A DNA stretch of 64,000 bases, taken from contig NZ_FOMS01000005.1 in assembly GCF_900112685.1 (NCBI RefSeq), positions 1 to 64,000 on the forward strand, given 5' to 3'. This document shows positions 34,448 through 43,647 of this stretch, one piece after another. Both the position numbers and the translations under genes were made by a program. The stretch is from Roseivivax sediminis (GTDB lineage: Bacteria > Pseudomonadota > Alphaproteobacteria > Rhodobacterales > Rhodobacteraceae). Under the pieces are notes generated by a model. That model was not told the origin of the DNA and did not search any database. It worked only from the letters and a program-made list of their open reading frames with translations. Each line of letters opens with the position of its first letter. Within the stretch, counting starts at the first letter, position 1.

Positions 34448-36796
34448 ATGTCCGAACACGCGAAACACCAGCACCACCACGATCACGGCGCCCCTGCCCC
34501 CGACGGGGCCGAAACCGCGAAAGACCCGGTCTGCGGCATGACCGTCGAGGTCAAGGGCGATACCCGCAATCAGGATTTCGGCGGCGAGACCTATCATTTC
34601 TGCTCGGAGGGCTGCGAGGAGAAGTTCAGGGCGGACCCGTGGTTCTATGCCTCGGGAAACGCCGACAAGGCCGATCAGCAGGCACAGCCCGGCACGCAAT
34701 GGACCTGCCCGATGCACCCCGAGATCGTGCGCGACGAACCCGGCGCATGCCCGATCTGCGGCATGGCACTGGAGCCCATGGTGCCCAGCGACGAGCCCTC
34801 CGAGGAACTCACCGATTTCACCCGCCGCATGTGGATCAGCGCGGCTGCCGCCGTGCCTCTCATCATCCTGACCATGGGCGAGCTGGTGGGCCTGCCGGTG
34901 CGCGACTGGATCGGCCACCGCGTCGCCACCTACGTCGAATTCCTCCTCGCAACGCCAATCGTGCTCTGGGCTGCACTGCCGTTCTTCAAACGCGGCCTCG
35001 ATTCCTTCCGTAACATGTCGCCCAACATGTGGACGCTGATCTCGCTCGGTGTCGGCGCGGCCTATGTCTACTCGCTCTTCGCGACCTTCCTGCCGGGGGT
35101 CTTCCCGATGGAATACCGGATGGGCGAAGGCGTCGGGACCTATTTCGAGGCGGCGGTCGTGATCGTCGCGCTGATCTTCGTGGGCCAGGTGCTCGAGCTG
35201 CGCGCCCGCGAGCGCACCGGCGACGCGATCCGCGCGCTGCTGGACCTCGCCCCCAAGACCGCGCGGCGCATCCTGCCGGACGGGACCGAATACGATGCCC
35301 CGCTCGAGAACGTGGTCGCAGGCGACATGCTGCGCGTCCGCCCCGGCGACAGCATCCCCGTGGATGCCGAGGTGGTCGAGGGCCGCTCTTCGGTCGACGA
35401 AAGTATGATCACCGGCGAGCCGGTCCCGGTCGAGAAGACCGAAGGCGACCGCGTCACCGGCGGCACGATCAACAGGAACGGCACGCTGGCGATCCGCGCG
35501 ACGCAGGTGGGCGCCGACACCGTGCTGGCCCAGATCGTCGACATGGTCGCGGGCGCCCGCCGGTCGCGCGCGCCGATCCAGGGCCTCGCCGACCGCGTGT
35601 CCGCGATCTTCGTGCCCACGGTGGTCGGCATCGCGGTGCTCGCCTTCTTCACCTGGTTGGCTTTCGGTCCGGAGCCGGCCCTCGCCTTCGCCATCGCCTC
35701 GGCGGTCTCGGTTCTCATCATCGCCTGTCCCTGCGCGCTCGGGCTCGCGACGCCGATTTCGATCACCACCGCCGCCGGGCGCGGCGCGCAGGCGGGCGTG
35801 CTCATCAAGGACGCCGAGGCGCTCGAGCGCATGGCGCGGGTCGACACCGTGATCGTCGACAAGACCGGCACGCTGACCATGGGCAAGCCCAGTCTGACCG
35901 ACGTGGTCGCGCTCGGGCAGACCGACGAGGCCGAAGTGCTCGCCCTTGCCGCGGCCCTCGAGCGCGGCTCGGAACATCCCTTGGCCGAAGCGATCGTGCA
36001 GGGCGCGCGGGAGCGCAACGCGGAACGGCGCGACGTCACCGACTTCGACGCGGTCACCGGCAAGGGCGTCACGGGCCGCGTTTCCGGCCGGGACGTGGCC
36101 CTCGGCAACCGCGCGCTGATGGAGGCGCTGAAGATCGACGCCGCCTCCGCCGAGGACAGCGCCGACGCCCTGCGCGCGGACGGCAAGACGGCGATGTATG
36201 TGGCGGTGGACGGCACCCTCGTCGGCCTCGTGGCCGTGGCCGACCCGATCAAGGAGACGACCGAGGGCGCGATCCGCGACCTGCACGCGCTCGGGCTGCG
36301 GGTCATCATGGCGACCGGCGACAACCAGCGCACCGCCGAGGCCGTCGCGCGCCATCTCGGCATCGACGATGTGCGCGCCGGCGTCCTGCCCCAGGACAAG
36401 AAGGCGCTGGTCGAGGAGCTGCGCGCGCAGGGCGCCTATATCGCCATGGCGGGCGACGGCGTGAACGACGCCCCTGCCCTCGCCGCGGCGGACGTCGGCA
36501 TCGCCATGGGCACCGGCGCGGACGTCGCGGTCGAGAGCGCCGGGATCACCCTGCTGGGCGGTGATCTCGTCGGCATCGTCCGCGCCCGCAAGCTGGCCAC
36601 CGCGACGCTGCGCAACATCAAGGAGAACCTCTTCTTCGCCTTTGCCTACAACGCCGCCGGCGTGCCCGTCGCGGCCGGGATCCTCTATCCCTTCATCGGA
36701 TTGCTTTTGTCGCCCATGATCGCGGCGGCGGCGATGAGCCTGTCCTCCGTCTCGGTCATCACCAACGCGCTGCGCCTGCGCCGGGTGAAGCTTTGA
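34448..36796 (+). CDS. P1B-type copper ATPase with YHS and CPMHP/CPICGM domains
   Basis: This 782-residue pump lacks HMA domains. It has a His-rich start (HQHHHDHGA), a YHS domain (DPVCGMTVE ... [12 protein letters not shown]), then a heavy-metal-binding segment [21 protein letters not shown]. The catalytic core holds the metal motif [42 protein letters not shown] and [16 protein letters not shown]. This architecture is typical of a second class of CopA/CopB-like copper or silver exporters that may receive metal from other donors. A CueR-like promoter precedes it. It probably adds capacity at high copper, complementing CopA at 14262-16769. Confidence 0.93.
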   Translation: MSEHAKHQHHHDHGAPAPDGAETAKDPVCGMTVEVKGDTRNQDFGGETYHFCSEGCEEKFRADPWFYASGNADKADQQAQPGTQWTCPMHPEIVRDEPGACPICGMALEPMVPSDEPSEELTDFTRRMWISAAAAVPLIILTMGELVGLPVRDWIGHRVATYVEFLLATPIVLWAALPFFKRGLDSFRNMSPNMWTLISLGVGAAYVYSLFATFLPGVFPMEYRMGEGVGTYFEAAVVIVALIFVGQVLELRARERTGDAIRALLDLAPKTARRILPDGTEYDAPLENVVAGDMLRVRPGDSIPVDAEVVEGRSSVDESMITGEPVPVEKTEGDRVTGGTINRNGTLAIRATQVGADTVLAQIVDMVAGARRSRAPIQGLADRVSAIFVPTVVGIAVLAFFTWLAFGPEPALAFAIASAVSVLIIACPCALGLATPISITTAAGRGAQAGVLIKDAEALERMARVDTVIVDKTGTLTMGKPSLTDVVALGQTDEAEVLALAAALERGSEHPLAEAIVQGARERNAERRDVTDFDAVTGKGVTGRVSGRDVALGNRALMEALKIDAASAEDSADALRADGKTAMYVAVDGTLVGLVAVADPIKETTEGAIRDLHALGLRVIMATGDNQRTAEAVARHLGIDDVRAGVLPQDKKALVEELRAQGAYIAMAGDGVNDAPALAAADVGIAMGTGADVAVESAGITLLGGDLVGIVRARKLATATLRNIKENLFFAFAYNAAGVPVAAGILYPFIGLLLSPMIAAAAMSLSSVSVITNALRLRRVKL

Positions 36797-36889
36797 CGCC
36801 CCCCTCATCACGCGCGCGTGACTGGCAGTGAAAGCTGCGTGAAGATACCTCTTGCCTGTTCCTTTGGACGCGGCATTCTTCGCCGCACG

Positions 36890-37267
36890 ATGAAAAAGCT
36901 CCGCGCGCTCATGACAAGATACGTGCTCGTCCTGGCCCTTCTGGTGCTCGGGGGGGAAACCGTGATGGCGCGGGCCGCGGCGCTGGACTGCGTATCGAGG
37001 ACCGCCCCCACCGTCACCGTCATGCAGGATGTGCATGAGACGCACCGGCTCCACGCCGATCACGCGGCGGCAGAGCAGACAGACACGTCTGACACGCAAT
37101 CGGCGCCCGGCATATGTTGCATCGGCATGTGCGGTCTTGCCATGAACCTTTTGCCGCATGTGGACCGGACTGAGTCCACCCTCATCATCGCACGGCATCA
37201 CGGGATGAGTGAGATCGGCGCGAACCTCGTCGATCCCAAAGGCCCGAGGAAATCGCCCAAGGGCTGA
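36890..37267 (+). CDS. small secreted Cys/His protein, CopL-like
   Basis: The start at 36890 (MKKLRALMTRYVLVLALLVL) gives a signal peptide; the 125-residue product carries a His-rich stretch (HETHRLHADHAAAEQ) and a hydrophobic Cys cluster APGICCIGMCGLAM. It resembles the small CopL-like or DUF2946-type proteins of copper loci, though I cannot assign it firmly. It follows the second copper ATPase by 93 bases and may share its transcript. A palindrome TCACGCGCGCGTGA lies at 36808-36821 between the two. Confidence 0.62.
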   Translation: MKKLRALMTRYVLVLALLVLGGETVMARAAALDCVSRTAPTVTVMQDVHETHRLHADHAAAEQTDTSDTQSAPGICCIGMCGLAMNLLPHVDRTESTLIIARHHGMSEIGANLVDPKGPRKSPKG

Positions 37268-37304
37268 GTGTCCCATGCCGGCTCCGCCGGCACGCGCGAC
37301 ACTC
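37266..37304. terminator. nested hairpin after the CopL-like gene
   Basis: GAGTGTC (37266-37272) pairs with GACACTC (37298-37304), enclosing a second perfect stem TGCCGGC-TCC-GCCGGCA. It starts at the stop codon of the CopL-like gene. There is no T-run, so it may be a weak terminator or an mRNA-stability element. Confidence 0.55.
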
Positions 37305-37321
37305 ATCCCAGGAAGCATTCC

Positions 37322-37558
37322 ATGATATTCCGAATTGCGGCCACGGTGCCGCTTGTTCTGGCCGACTGCGCAACGTTGCCGGACCTTCCCGAGACCGCCG
37401 CTCTCATCGAGCCGGCGGTGTCGCTGCAAACCGCCCCGCCGCCGACCCACGCCATCGTCACGCAAAAGTCCCGACGGATCGAGGCACCCGCCGACTGGCG
37501 GAGCCTTGCCTCGGCGCGGACCCGGCGGCGCCGGTCGCGGTCCTCGCCGACCCCGTGA
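37322..37558 (+). pseudogene. N-terminal fragment of an outer-membrane-type lipoprotein
   Basis: The 78-residue frame starts like a lipoprotein (FRIAATVPLVLADCATLPDLPET) and continues with a Pro-rich segment and KSRRIEAPADWRSL, reminiscent of the beginning of TolC-type efflux lipoproteins. The lipobox reads LADC instead of LAGC, which would block processing, and after WRSL the sequence turns into Arg/Ser-rich nonsense. No continuation of a TolC domain was found. It is best regarded as a decayed remnant of a copper-efflux component. Confidence 0.5.
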
Positions 37559-37906
37559 ACCACGACGAACGCGATGCGGTTCGGCGGGCCGACATGCGCC
37601 TGCGCGTAAATGCGCAGGTGCGGCAGGTCGCGGTTGGCAGCCCGCAAGGCATTCTGGGACCAGCCCAAGCGATCAGGCGGGTATCCTGTATGCGAGCGCA
37701 TGTCGCTCCTCTTGCTCCATGCAATGGAGCTTGGCCAAATCGGGCATCGACGAAACCGAGAACCTTTTCCCTCGGTCAGGTCCCGCGCGCGACATGATGT
37801 GTCGGCATTTCTCGATCAACGACAATCGCCGACGACGGCCAAATGTTGTTGCTATTTTTCTGCTACTTGACTCTGCGAGGCGTATTATTCAATTAAGATC
37901 AATGAC
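37559..37906. other. gap with AT-rich end of the island
   Basis: No gene is supported. The last 80 bases before 37920 (37835-37920) are clearly richer in A and T than the surroundings (for example cgtattattcaattaagatc). This is what one expects near the end of an integrated element, next to the dusA fragment. Confidence 0.5.
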
Positions 37907-37987
37907 CTACGAAGCGTTGCTCCAATCCATCATGGGTGCAACGGACAGGCGCGCGGCGCTGTGAAGATCAATTCTCTCTTGATTCAT
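37907..37987 (-). pseudogene. dusA: dusA 5' fragment (integration-site half)
   Basis: The frame MNQERIDLHSAARLSVAPMM continues with DW and matches the N-terminus of tRNA-dihydrouridine synthase A, whose hallmark start is RLSVAPMMDWTDRHC. After GATTGGA (37921) the match ends and the frame reads SNAS and stops. The 5' end of dusA is a documented integration target of prophages and genomic islands, which leave exactly such a short fragment at one end. The original promoter side of dusA lies to the right, so the inserted DNA lies to the left. Confidence 0.75.
37921..37936. other. putative dusA attachment core
   Basis: TCCAATCCATCATGGG is the reverse complement of CCCATGATGGATTGGA, the codons for the PMMDW segment of DusA. 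Homology to dusA ends at its left border, so the crossover lay within or next to it. Confidence 0.55.
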
Positions 37988-38247
37988 TGCTCTTCCGACT
38001 GGTGGCGCAGTGCTGTGTTGGTAGCTCAAGAGCCGCGATTGCCGTCGTTCCCGGCAAAAGGGCCTATCAATGCAGGCCCGCTCGAAGTCCTGTAGGCCCG
38101 AGCCGTCGGGGCATAGCACCTCGCAGGCTTCGACGCAAAGGTCTGAACCGCGCAGATGGCGGCAAGGCGCGACAGGACGCAGACCTTGCAAAGCTGGCGC
38201 GAGTCGCCTGGTTTCCGATAGCACGTCTTGCCGCGTACTTCTTCGCG

Positions 38248-39573
38248 TCATCCCATGGGCCATTCCGGGTGCAGCCGATCAATGACCAGAGCATGCGCAT
38301 GGCTACGTTTGCCTCCGTGTTCTGCAAGATGCGGGTGATCGGGGGCAAGATCGTCGTGCCGATGGAGCATTGTCTCCGGATCTCCCAAAGGCCAAAATCG
38401 CGCCGCGGAGACAATGCCAAACGTGGCCAAGAGGCCGAGGCCGACGAGAGCCGCCGGCGCACCGGCCACCGTCATCAGCGCCCCGGCCAGCGGATAAGTG
38501 AGGAGCCAGCAGGCGTGGCTGAGCGCGAACTGCGCGGCAAATAAGGCCGGGCGATCCTCTGGATGGGAAGACCGGCGCAAGAGCCGGCCCGACGGCGTGA
38601 GAACGGCGGAGTAACCGATCCCCGCAACGAACCATGCCGTAAGCAGCAATCCCCAGCTGAGCCCAGCCATCGGAATGAGCGTCGCGAGAAGCAGCAGCGT
38701 TGCGGCAAGGACGATTGCGCCCGCCAGCATCACAGCACGGTCCGAGACCCGGTCGAGTACGCGCGGCAAGCCGAGCGCGGCAAGCATGGAGCCTGCGCCG
38801 AAAGCGAACATGGTCCAGGCCAGTGCGCTCCCGCCGAGTCCGAGCTCGCCACGCACCAGAACCACTGAATTCACCAGAACCATCGCTCCGCCCGCCGCGG
38901 CCGACAGGTTCAGCGCAAGAAGCCCGCGAAGGCGGGGCGTCGCGAGATAGATCCGCATTCCGCGCGTCGAGCGGTCGTATATGCCGCGCGGCTCCGATGG
39001 CTGCGGGCTCGGCAGCAGGACCGAGACGACCAGTGCCGCCGAGGCGACAAAGCCCACGACCGTGCCGAGAAACAGCGCGTTGTAGGACATGACCGCGAGC
39101 AGGAGACCGGCGAGCATTGGGCTGACGATGTTCTCGAGATCGTAGGCCAATCGCGAGAGAGACAGGGCGCGCGTGTAGCGAGCTTCCTCAGGCAGCACGT
39201 CGGGAATCGTCGCCTGGAAGGTCGGGGTGAACGCGGCCGAAGCCGATTGCAGCAGGAAGATGAGGACGTAGACCTGCCAGATCTCGGTGACGAAGGGCAG
39301 ACAGAGCGCCGCGCCGGCCCGGACCAAGTCCAGTGCAACCAACGTCGCCCTACGCGGCACACATTCGGCGAAGGCTCCCGCGACCGGCGCGATGCCGACA
39401 TAGGCCACCATCTTGATCGTGAAGACCGCTCCGAGGACGAGCCCGGCCCGTTCGCCGGCAAGATCGTAGGCGAGAAGCCCGAGCGCCACCGTGGCAAGGC
39501 CGGTGCCGAGCAGGGCCACGACCTGGGCGAGGAACAGGTGCCGGTAGGTGCGGTCGCCGAGGATAGACAGCAT
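38248..39573 (-). CDS. nreB: MFS nickel/cobalt efflux protein, NreB-like
   Basis: The 441-residue major facilitator has about twelve helices, with a typical start (YRHLFLAQVVALLGTGLATVALGL) and loop motif (VPRRATLVALDLVRAG). The last 45 residues are rich in His and Asp (MLHRHDDLAPDHPHLAEHGGKRSHAHALV), as in NreB/NrsD-type nickel exporters where the tail binds metal. It lies 7 bases after a gene for an RcnR-family sensor, the known nreA-nreB pairing. It should use the proton gradient to export Ni(II) and perhaps Co(II). Confidence 0.85.
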   Translation of the reverse strand: MLSILGDRTYRHLFLAQVVALLGTGLATVALGLLAYDLAGERAGLVLGAVFTIKMVAYVGIAPVAGAFAECVPRRATLVALDLVRAGAALCLPFVTEIWQVYVLIFLLQSASAAFTPTFQATIPDVLPEEARYTRALSLSRLAYDLENIVSPMLAGLLLAVMSYNALFLGTVVGFVASAALVVSVLLPSPQPSEPRGIYDRSTRGMRIYLATPRLRGLLALNLSAAAGGAMVLVNSVVLVRGELGLGGSALAWTMFAFGAGSMLAALGLPRVLDRVSDRAVMLAGAIVLAATLLLLATLIPMAGLSWGLLLTAWFVAGIGYSAVLTPSGRLLRRSSHPEDRPALFAAQFALSHACWLLTYPLAGALMTVAGAPAALVGLGLLATFGIVSAARFWPLGDPETMLHRHDDLAPDHPHLAEHGGKRSHAHALVIDRLHPEWPMG

Positions 39574-39580
39574 GATGTTC

Positions 39581-39841
39581 TCAAAGGTAGCGTGAGATCG
39601 TCTTGAGTTCGGCGCGATCGGCCTCCGAGCCCTCGGCGTCGAGACAATGGTCGATATGGTCGTGGATCAGCGCCCGCTTGGCGTTCGTCACCGCGTTCTC
39701 GACCGCCTGGAGCTGCTGTGCCACGTCGAGGCAGGGTTTTCCGGACTCGAGCATCCCGATGACCGAGCGAAGATGTCCGTCGGCGCGTTTCAGTCGTGCG
39801 ATCAGGGCGGGATGGCTTCGGTGAATATGAGGGTCTGACAT
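39581..39841 (-). CDS. nreA: RcnR/CsoR-family metal-sensing repressor, NreA-like
   Basis: The start at 39841 (MSDPHIHRSHPALIARLKRA) gives 86 residues. The family pattern is complete: N-terminal His residues, LKRADGHLRSVIGMLESGKPCLDVAQQL with the conserved Cys, and KRALIHDHIDHCLD with the His ligands. These match the His/Cys ligand set of the RcnR and NreA nickel/cobalt sensors rather than copper CsoR. It represses nreB, its neighbour. A GC-box dyad lies 11 bases upstream of its start. Confidence 0.88.
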   Translation of the reverse strand: MSDPHIHRSHPALIARLKRADGHLRSVIGMLESGKPCLDVAQQLQAVENAVTNAKRALIHDHIDHCLDAEGSEADRAELKTISRYL

Positions 39842-40270
39842 TGGGCGACGGTATCCCCCAGGGGGGGATGGAGCAAGACCACGGGAGACACGCTGTACGA
39901 GAGACGACGGAAGCAGGACCGGCGCTTCGCACATTCGTGGCGCCGCTGTGCCTCGCGGTCCCTGGTATCTTGCGCCCTACCGGCGACGTCCCCATGCGCC
40001 GTCCATCTGCGAGACATTCCAGACGCATACAGAGGTGATTGCCGAGCAAGGGCATTCTCGCGGGGTCGAGCAACATCTCGCGTGGACAATGCACCGGCCG
40101 AGTGACGACAGCACCGATCGCGGCCACAGCCAACCGCGTTAAGGAATGCAGTCGCGAGGCGAAGATATTTCCAAATTGCGAACGCGGCGAGTTGGGCTGA
40201 GCCTGTGCGCAAACGAGTCGGCGGCCTGCGCCGGGTGGCTCTCTTTCACGGACAGAAGGGAGCGGATCGG
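39842..40270. other. intergenic region between nreA and the FMN oxidase gene
   Basis: Apart from the operator at 39852-39869 nothing is recognised. It is the shared upstream region of two divergent genes and should hold a promoter for each. Confidence 0.5.
39852..39869. promoter_or_regulatory. NreA/RcnR-type operator
   Basis: TATCCCCCAGGGGGGGAT is a dyad of G/C tracts flanked by AT ends, the form bound by RcnR-family repressors (a G-tract between AT steps). It precedes the nreA-nreB operon. Confidence 0.75.
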
Positions 40271-41410
40271 ATGGTAAGAGCGCCAATTTCCTCGACCGAC
40301 CTGCGCGCACGCGCAAAAGCCCGCCTTCCTCGCTTCGCCTTCGATTATATCGACGGCGGCGCCGGAGAGGAGGACGCACTTGCGCGCAGCAGACAGGCCT
40401 ACCGCGAGACCTGCTTGCGCCCGCGCGTGCTGGTCGGCTCGGTATCACCTGCCGACCTGACCCAAGCATGGCTCGGGCAGTCCTGGGCGCAGCCCTTCGG
40501 GATCGCGCCGCTGGGCCTGCCCGCGCTGGCGTGGCCCGGTGCGGACCTCGCCCTCGCCCGTGCCGCCGAGGCCGCGGGAGTGCCATTCGTGACGGCGACG
40601 CCCGGCACCGCGACGCTCGAGGCTGTGCGGGACGCCGCGCCGACCCGGTCGGCCTTCCAGCTTTACGTTGGGGCCTCGGCCGAAATCACCGAGGATCTGA
40701 TCGCCCGCGCCGAACGGGCGGGATACCGCACGTTGGTCGTCACGGCGGACGTGCCGCGCGCAGGCAAGCGTCTGCGCGATCTTCGGAACGGGTTCGGCCT
40801 GCCGCTGCGTTTCACGCCGCGCCTTGCCGCAGACCTCGCCTTGCATCCGCGCTGGAGCCTGGCGACCTTGCGCGCCGGTGCGCCGCGCCTTGCAAACTTC
40901 GCCACCTATGCCGAGGCCGGTGCCGGGGCGCAGACGCTCGCGCAGCTGATGGCGCGGCAGAGCTCCGGGCGGCTGGACTGGGATGTGCTCGGGCAGATCC
41001 GCGCGAGGTGGAGCGGGGCGCTGGTGCTGAAGGGAGTTCTCGACCCGGACGATACCGAGCGCGCTGTGAAGGCCGGCGTGGACGCGATCCATGTCTCGAG
41101 CCACGGCGGGCGGCAACTGGACGGCGCGCCGGCGACCCTCGATGCGCTCCGCACGATCCGCGCGACTGTGCCCTTGGATGTGCCGCTGGCCGTGGACGGG
41201 GGCGTGCGCTCGGGCGAGGACATCCTGAAGGCGCTGGAGGCGGGGGCCGATTTCGTCTTTCTGGGACGGCCGTTCCTCTACGCGATGGCAGCCGAAGGCA
41301 AAGGCGGACCGGCGGCCCTGATAGAGATGCTTGCCGCCGAACTCGAAGCGGCCATGGCCCAGACCGGACGCCGCAGCGTCGCGGAGATAAGGAGCGGGGC
41401 CTCCGGCTGA
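40271..41410 (+). CDS. FMN-dependent alpha-hydroxy acid oxidase/dehydrogenase
   Basis: The 379-residue TIM-barrel protein belongs to the lactate/mandelate/glycolate oxidase family. It starts typically (FAFDYIDGGAGEEDAL), has the FMN segments FGIAPLGLPALAWPGADLAL and ALVLKGVLDP, and the catalytic motif SSHGGRQLDGAPATLDAL with active His and Arg, then VDGGVRSGEDILKAL. It oxidises an L-2-hydroxy acid to the 2-oxo acid; lldD, mdlB and glycolate oxidase remain possible. It is followed by a strong hairpin terminator, so it is a separate unit from the cluster downstream. Confidence 0.88.
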   Translation: MVRAPISSTDLRARAKARLPRFAFDYIDGGAGEEDALARSRQAYRETCLRPRVLVGSVSPADLTQAWLGQSWAQPFGIAPLGLPALAWPGADLALARAAEAAGVPFVTATPGTATLEAVRDAAPTRSAFQLYVGASAEITEDLIARAERAGYRTLVVTADVPRAGKRLRDLRNGFGLPLRFTPRLAADLALHPRWSLATLRAGAPRLANFATYAEAGAGAQTLAQLMARQSSGRLDWDVLGQIRARWSGALVLKGVLDPDDTERAVKAGVDAIHVSSHGGRQLDGAPATLDALRTIRATVPLDVPLAVDGGVRSGEDILKALEAGADFVFLGRPFLYAMAAEGKGGPAALIEMLAAELEAAMAQTGRRSVAEIRSGASG

Positions 41411-41909
41411 CCGGTGCGCCCCGCAAGCGGTGCAGCTTTCCGGCCCGGAGGCCGGATTTGCCGATCCCGGTCGGTGGTGGATGCGCGCGCGAGGTCATGA
41501 AGGGGTGGCGTCAATTTGAATCAGGCTTGCCGTTGATTGCCCGCCCAAAATTTAGGCGAAGGCTCTTTAGTGGAAATTCAATTGTCCGGCGCATGTGCCG
41601 CCCGAACAGCGGAGTGGAGCCGGACCGGCACCGATGCGGAAGAGCGACGCCACGCGACGTCGCTGGCGCGCGAGGTGCGTTCCATATTAAATACAGTGCG
41701 ATAGACCGGACCCGACAGCGCGCGTCCGAAACCGCGCGGCATGGCTGCGGCAACAGTCTCTTACCCATGCTAAGGTATTTCCTTCTTTCCTCTCTCCCCC
41801 GGGTTCCAGCAGGTTCAGCCTCGACAGCGGCAGTCGCGCCGGGGCGTTCAATTCCGTTCCGACCGACAATCCAATTGCCGCGACGAACGCGCTAATTCGG
41901 GAAGTGGAC
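41411..41909. other. 499-base intergenic region
   Basis: It begins with a terminator (41439-41459). No gene is supported. The middle (41510-41590) is relatively AT-rich (for example ccaaaatttaggcg, gtggaaattcaattg) and probably contains the promoter of the rightward catabolic cluster that begins at 41910. Confidence 0.45.
41439..41459 (+). terminator. terminator after the FMN oxidase gene
   Basis: TCCGGCC-CGGA-GGCCGGA forms a perfect 7-bp stem with a 4-base loop followed by TTTG. It lies 28 bases after the stop codon. Confidence 0.7.
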
Positions 41910-43160
41910 ATGACAGTCGAAAAGATCGACACAGTGGTCGTCGGAGCGGGCCAGGCCGGAATCGCGATGAGCGAACACCTCACGGCCATGGATATTCCGC
42001 ACGTCGTGCTTGAGCGGAACAGGGTTGCCGAGGCCTGGCGCACGCAGCGCTGGGATTCTCTGGTGGCCAACGGCCCGGCATGGCACGACCGTTTTCCGAA
42101 CCTCGAATTCGACGACGTGGCGCCCGACACCTTCCCGCCGAAGGAGCGCATGGCGCGCTACTTCGAGGACTATGCCCGAATGATCGACGCACCGATCCGC
42201 ACCGGCGTCGTGGTCAAGCGGGTGCGCAAGCTCGACGGCAAGCCGGGCTTCTCGGTCTCCACCTCCGAGGGCGAGTTCGAGGCGCAGCGCGTGGTCGCCG
42301 CCACCGGCCCTTTCCAGGTGCCGAGCGTGCCCGACATCGTGCCCGAGGAGGCCGGCGTCACGCAGATGCACTCGTCCGAGTACCGCAATCCCGAGGCGCT
42401 GCCCGAGGGCGCGGTGATGGTCGTGGGCGGCGGCGCGTCAGGCTGCCAGATCGCCGAGGAGCTGCGCCGTTCGGGCCGGGAGGTCTTCCTGTCGATCGGA
42501 GAGCATTACCGCCCGCCGCGCTCCTACCGGAACCGCGACTACGTCTGGTGGCTGGGCGTTCTCGGCAAGTGGGACGAGATCAAGACCACCCCCAAGAAGA
42601 AGCACGTCGCCTTCGCCGTCAGCGGTTATGACGGCGGCCGGACGGTGGACTTCCGGCGTCTCGGCAACATGGGCATCACGGTGCTGGGCATGACCGAGGG
42701 CTACGAGGATGGCGTGATCCGGATCGCCGACGACCTCGTCGACAACCTGCTGGAGGGCGACCGCGCCTATCTCGACGTGCTGCGCGAGGCCGACGAATAC
42801 GTCGTGCGCAACGGAATCGACCTGCCGCCCGAGCCCGAGGCGTGGGAGATCGAGCCCGACCCGGCCTGCGTCACCGACCCGGTGCGCGCGGTGGACCTCA
42901 AGGCTGAGAACGTGTCCACGATCATCTGGGCGACGGGCTTTCGCTTCGACTTCTCGTGGCTCGACGTGAACGCCTTTCACGAGGACGGCACGCCCTTCCA
43001 CAAGCGGGGCATCTCGGCCGAGAACGGCATCTACTTCCTCGGCCTGCCCGAGCTGACCAACCGCGCGTCCTCGTTCATCTACGGCTGCTGGTACGACGCC
43101 AAGTACATCGCCACGCATATCGGCGTGCAGCGCAATTACACGGCCTACGAAAAGACCTGA
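41910..43160 (+). CDS. flavin-containing monooxygenase
   Basis: The 416-residue protein has an FAD site (VVVGAGQAGIAMSEHL) and an NADPH site (VMVVGGGASGCQIAEELRR). A WATGFRFDF segment, typical of the flavin monooxygenase/CzcO group, lies near the end. Such enzymes hydroxylate N- or S-atoms or perform Baeyer-Villiger reactions. It is first in a rightward cluster with ABC transporter genes, so it may oxygenate the imported substrate (perhaps an amine). The substrate is unknown. Confidence 0.88.
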   Translation: MTVEKIDTVVVGAGQAGIAMSEHLTAMDIPHVVLERNRVAEAWRTQRWDSLVANGPAWHDRFPNLEFDDVAPDTFPPKERMARYFEDYARMIDAPIRTGVVVKRVRKLDGKPGFSVSTSEGEFEAQRVVAATGPFQVPSVPDIVPEEAGVTQMHSSEYRNPEALPEGAVMVVGGGASGCQIAEELRRSGREVFLSIGEHYRPPRSYRNRDYVWWLGVLGKWDEIKTTPKKKHVAFAVSGYDGGRTVDFRRLGNMGITVLGMTEGYEDGVIRIADDLVDNLLEGDRAYLDVLREADEYVVRNGIDLPPEPEAWEIEPDPACVTDPVRAVDLKAENVSTIIWATGFRFDFSWLDVNAFHEDGTPFHKRGISAENGIYFLGLPELTNRASSFIYGCWYDAKYIATHIGVQRNYTAYEKT

Positions 43161-43200
43161 GACGCCCCCCGCGTCCCGCCCAGCCAGAAGGATCCGACCC

Positions 43201-43647
43201 ATGCAGACCGTCATGTTCCTCAACGGCCCGAACGCCAACCTCTACGGGCTCGACCCGAGCGGCACCTATGGCAGCGACAGCTTTCCGGCGATCGAGGCCG
43301 CCTGCCACGCCCGCGCCGAAGAGCTGGGCTTCAAGCTCGATTTCCGGCAGTCGAACCACGAGGGCGTGCTGATCGACTGGGTGCAGGAGGCGCGGCAGAG
43401 CTGCGCGGGCCTGATGATCAACGCGGCCGGGCTGACCTATACCTCGATCGCGCTGCTCGATGCGCTGCTGGCGTTCGACGGGCCGATCCTCGAATGCCAC
43501 ATGAGCAATATCTGGAAGCGCGAGCCCTTCCGGCACCAGTCCTACATGTCGAAGGCTGCGACCGGCGTGATCGCGGGGCTGGGCCTGCAGGGCTACCTGC
43601 TGGGGCTGACCGCCATGCGCGATCTGATCGCGGACCCGGCGACATGA
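43201..43647 (+). CDS. type II 3-dehydroquinate dehydratase-like protein, atypical active site
   Basis: The 148-residue protein clearly has the AroQ fold: LNGPNANLYG, INAAGLTYTSIALLDAL, ECHMSNIWKREPFRHQSY and ATGVIAGLGLQGYLLGL. Two catalytic residues are changed. The flexible-loop Arg (GRREP in M. tuberculosis, Arg19) is replaced because the loop reads YGLDPSGTYG, and the His of THTS (His81) is Tyr here (TYTS). The Asn, the HxSN His and the two late Arg residues remain. It sits between a monooxygenase and a 2-hydroxyacid dehydrogenase gene and is coupled to the latter by ATGA. It may act on another substrate. Confidence 0.85.
   Translation: MQTVMFLNGPNANLYGLDPSGTYGSDSFPAIEAACHARAEELGFKLDFRQSNHEGVLIDWVQEARQSCAGLMINAAGLTYTSIALLDALLAFDGPILECHMSNIWKREPFRHQSYMSKAATGVIAGLGLQGYLLGLTAMRDLIADPAT

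Noticed and set aside
36808-36821. Palindrome TCACGCGCGCGTGA as an operator
   Set aside because: Alternating CG palindromes are frequent in GC-rich DNA and there is no promoter architecture around it.
34421-37465. 1014-codon open frame opposite the second copper ATPase
   Set aside because: Shadow of the ATPase gene for the same reason; no domain visible.
37303-37701. 132-codon minus-strand frame over the lipoprotein remnant
   Set aside because: Arg/Ala-rich with no motif; composition matches noncoding GC-rich DNA.
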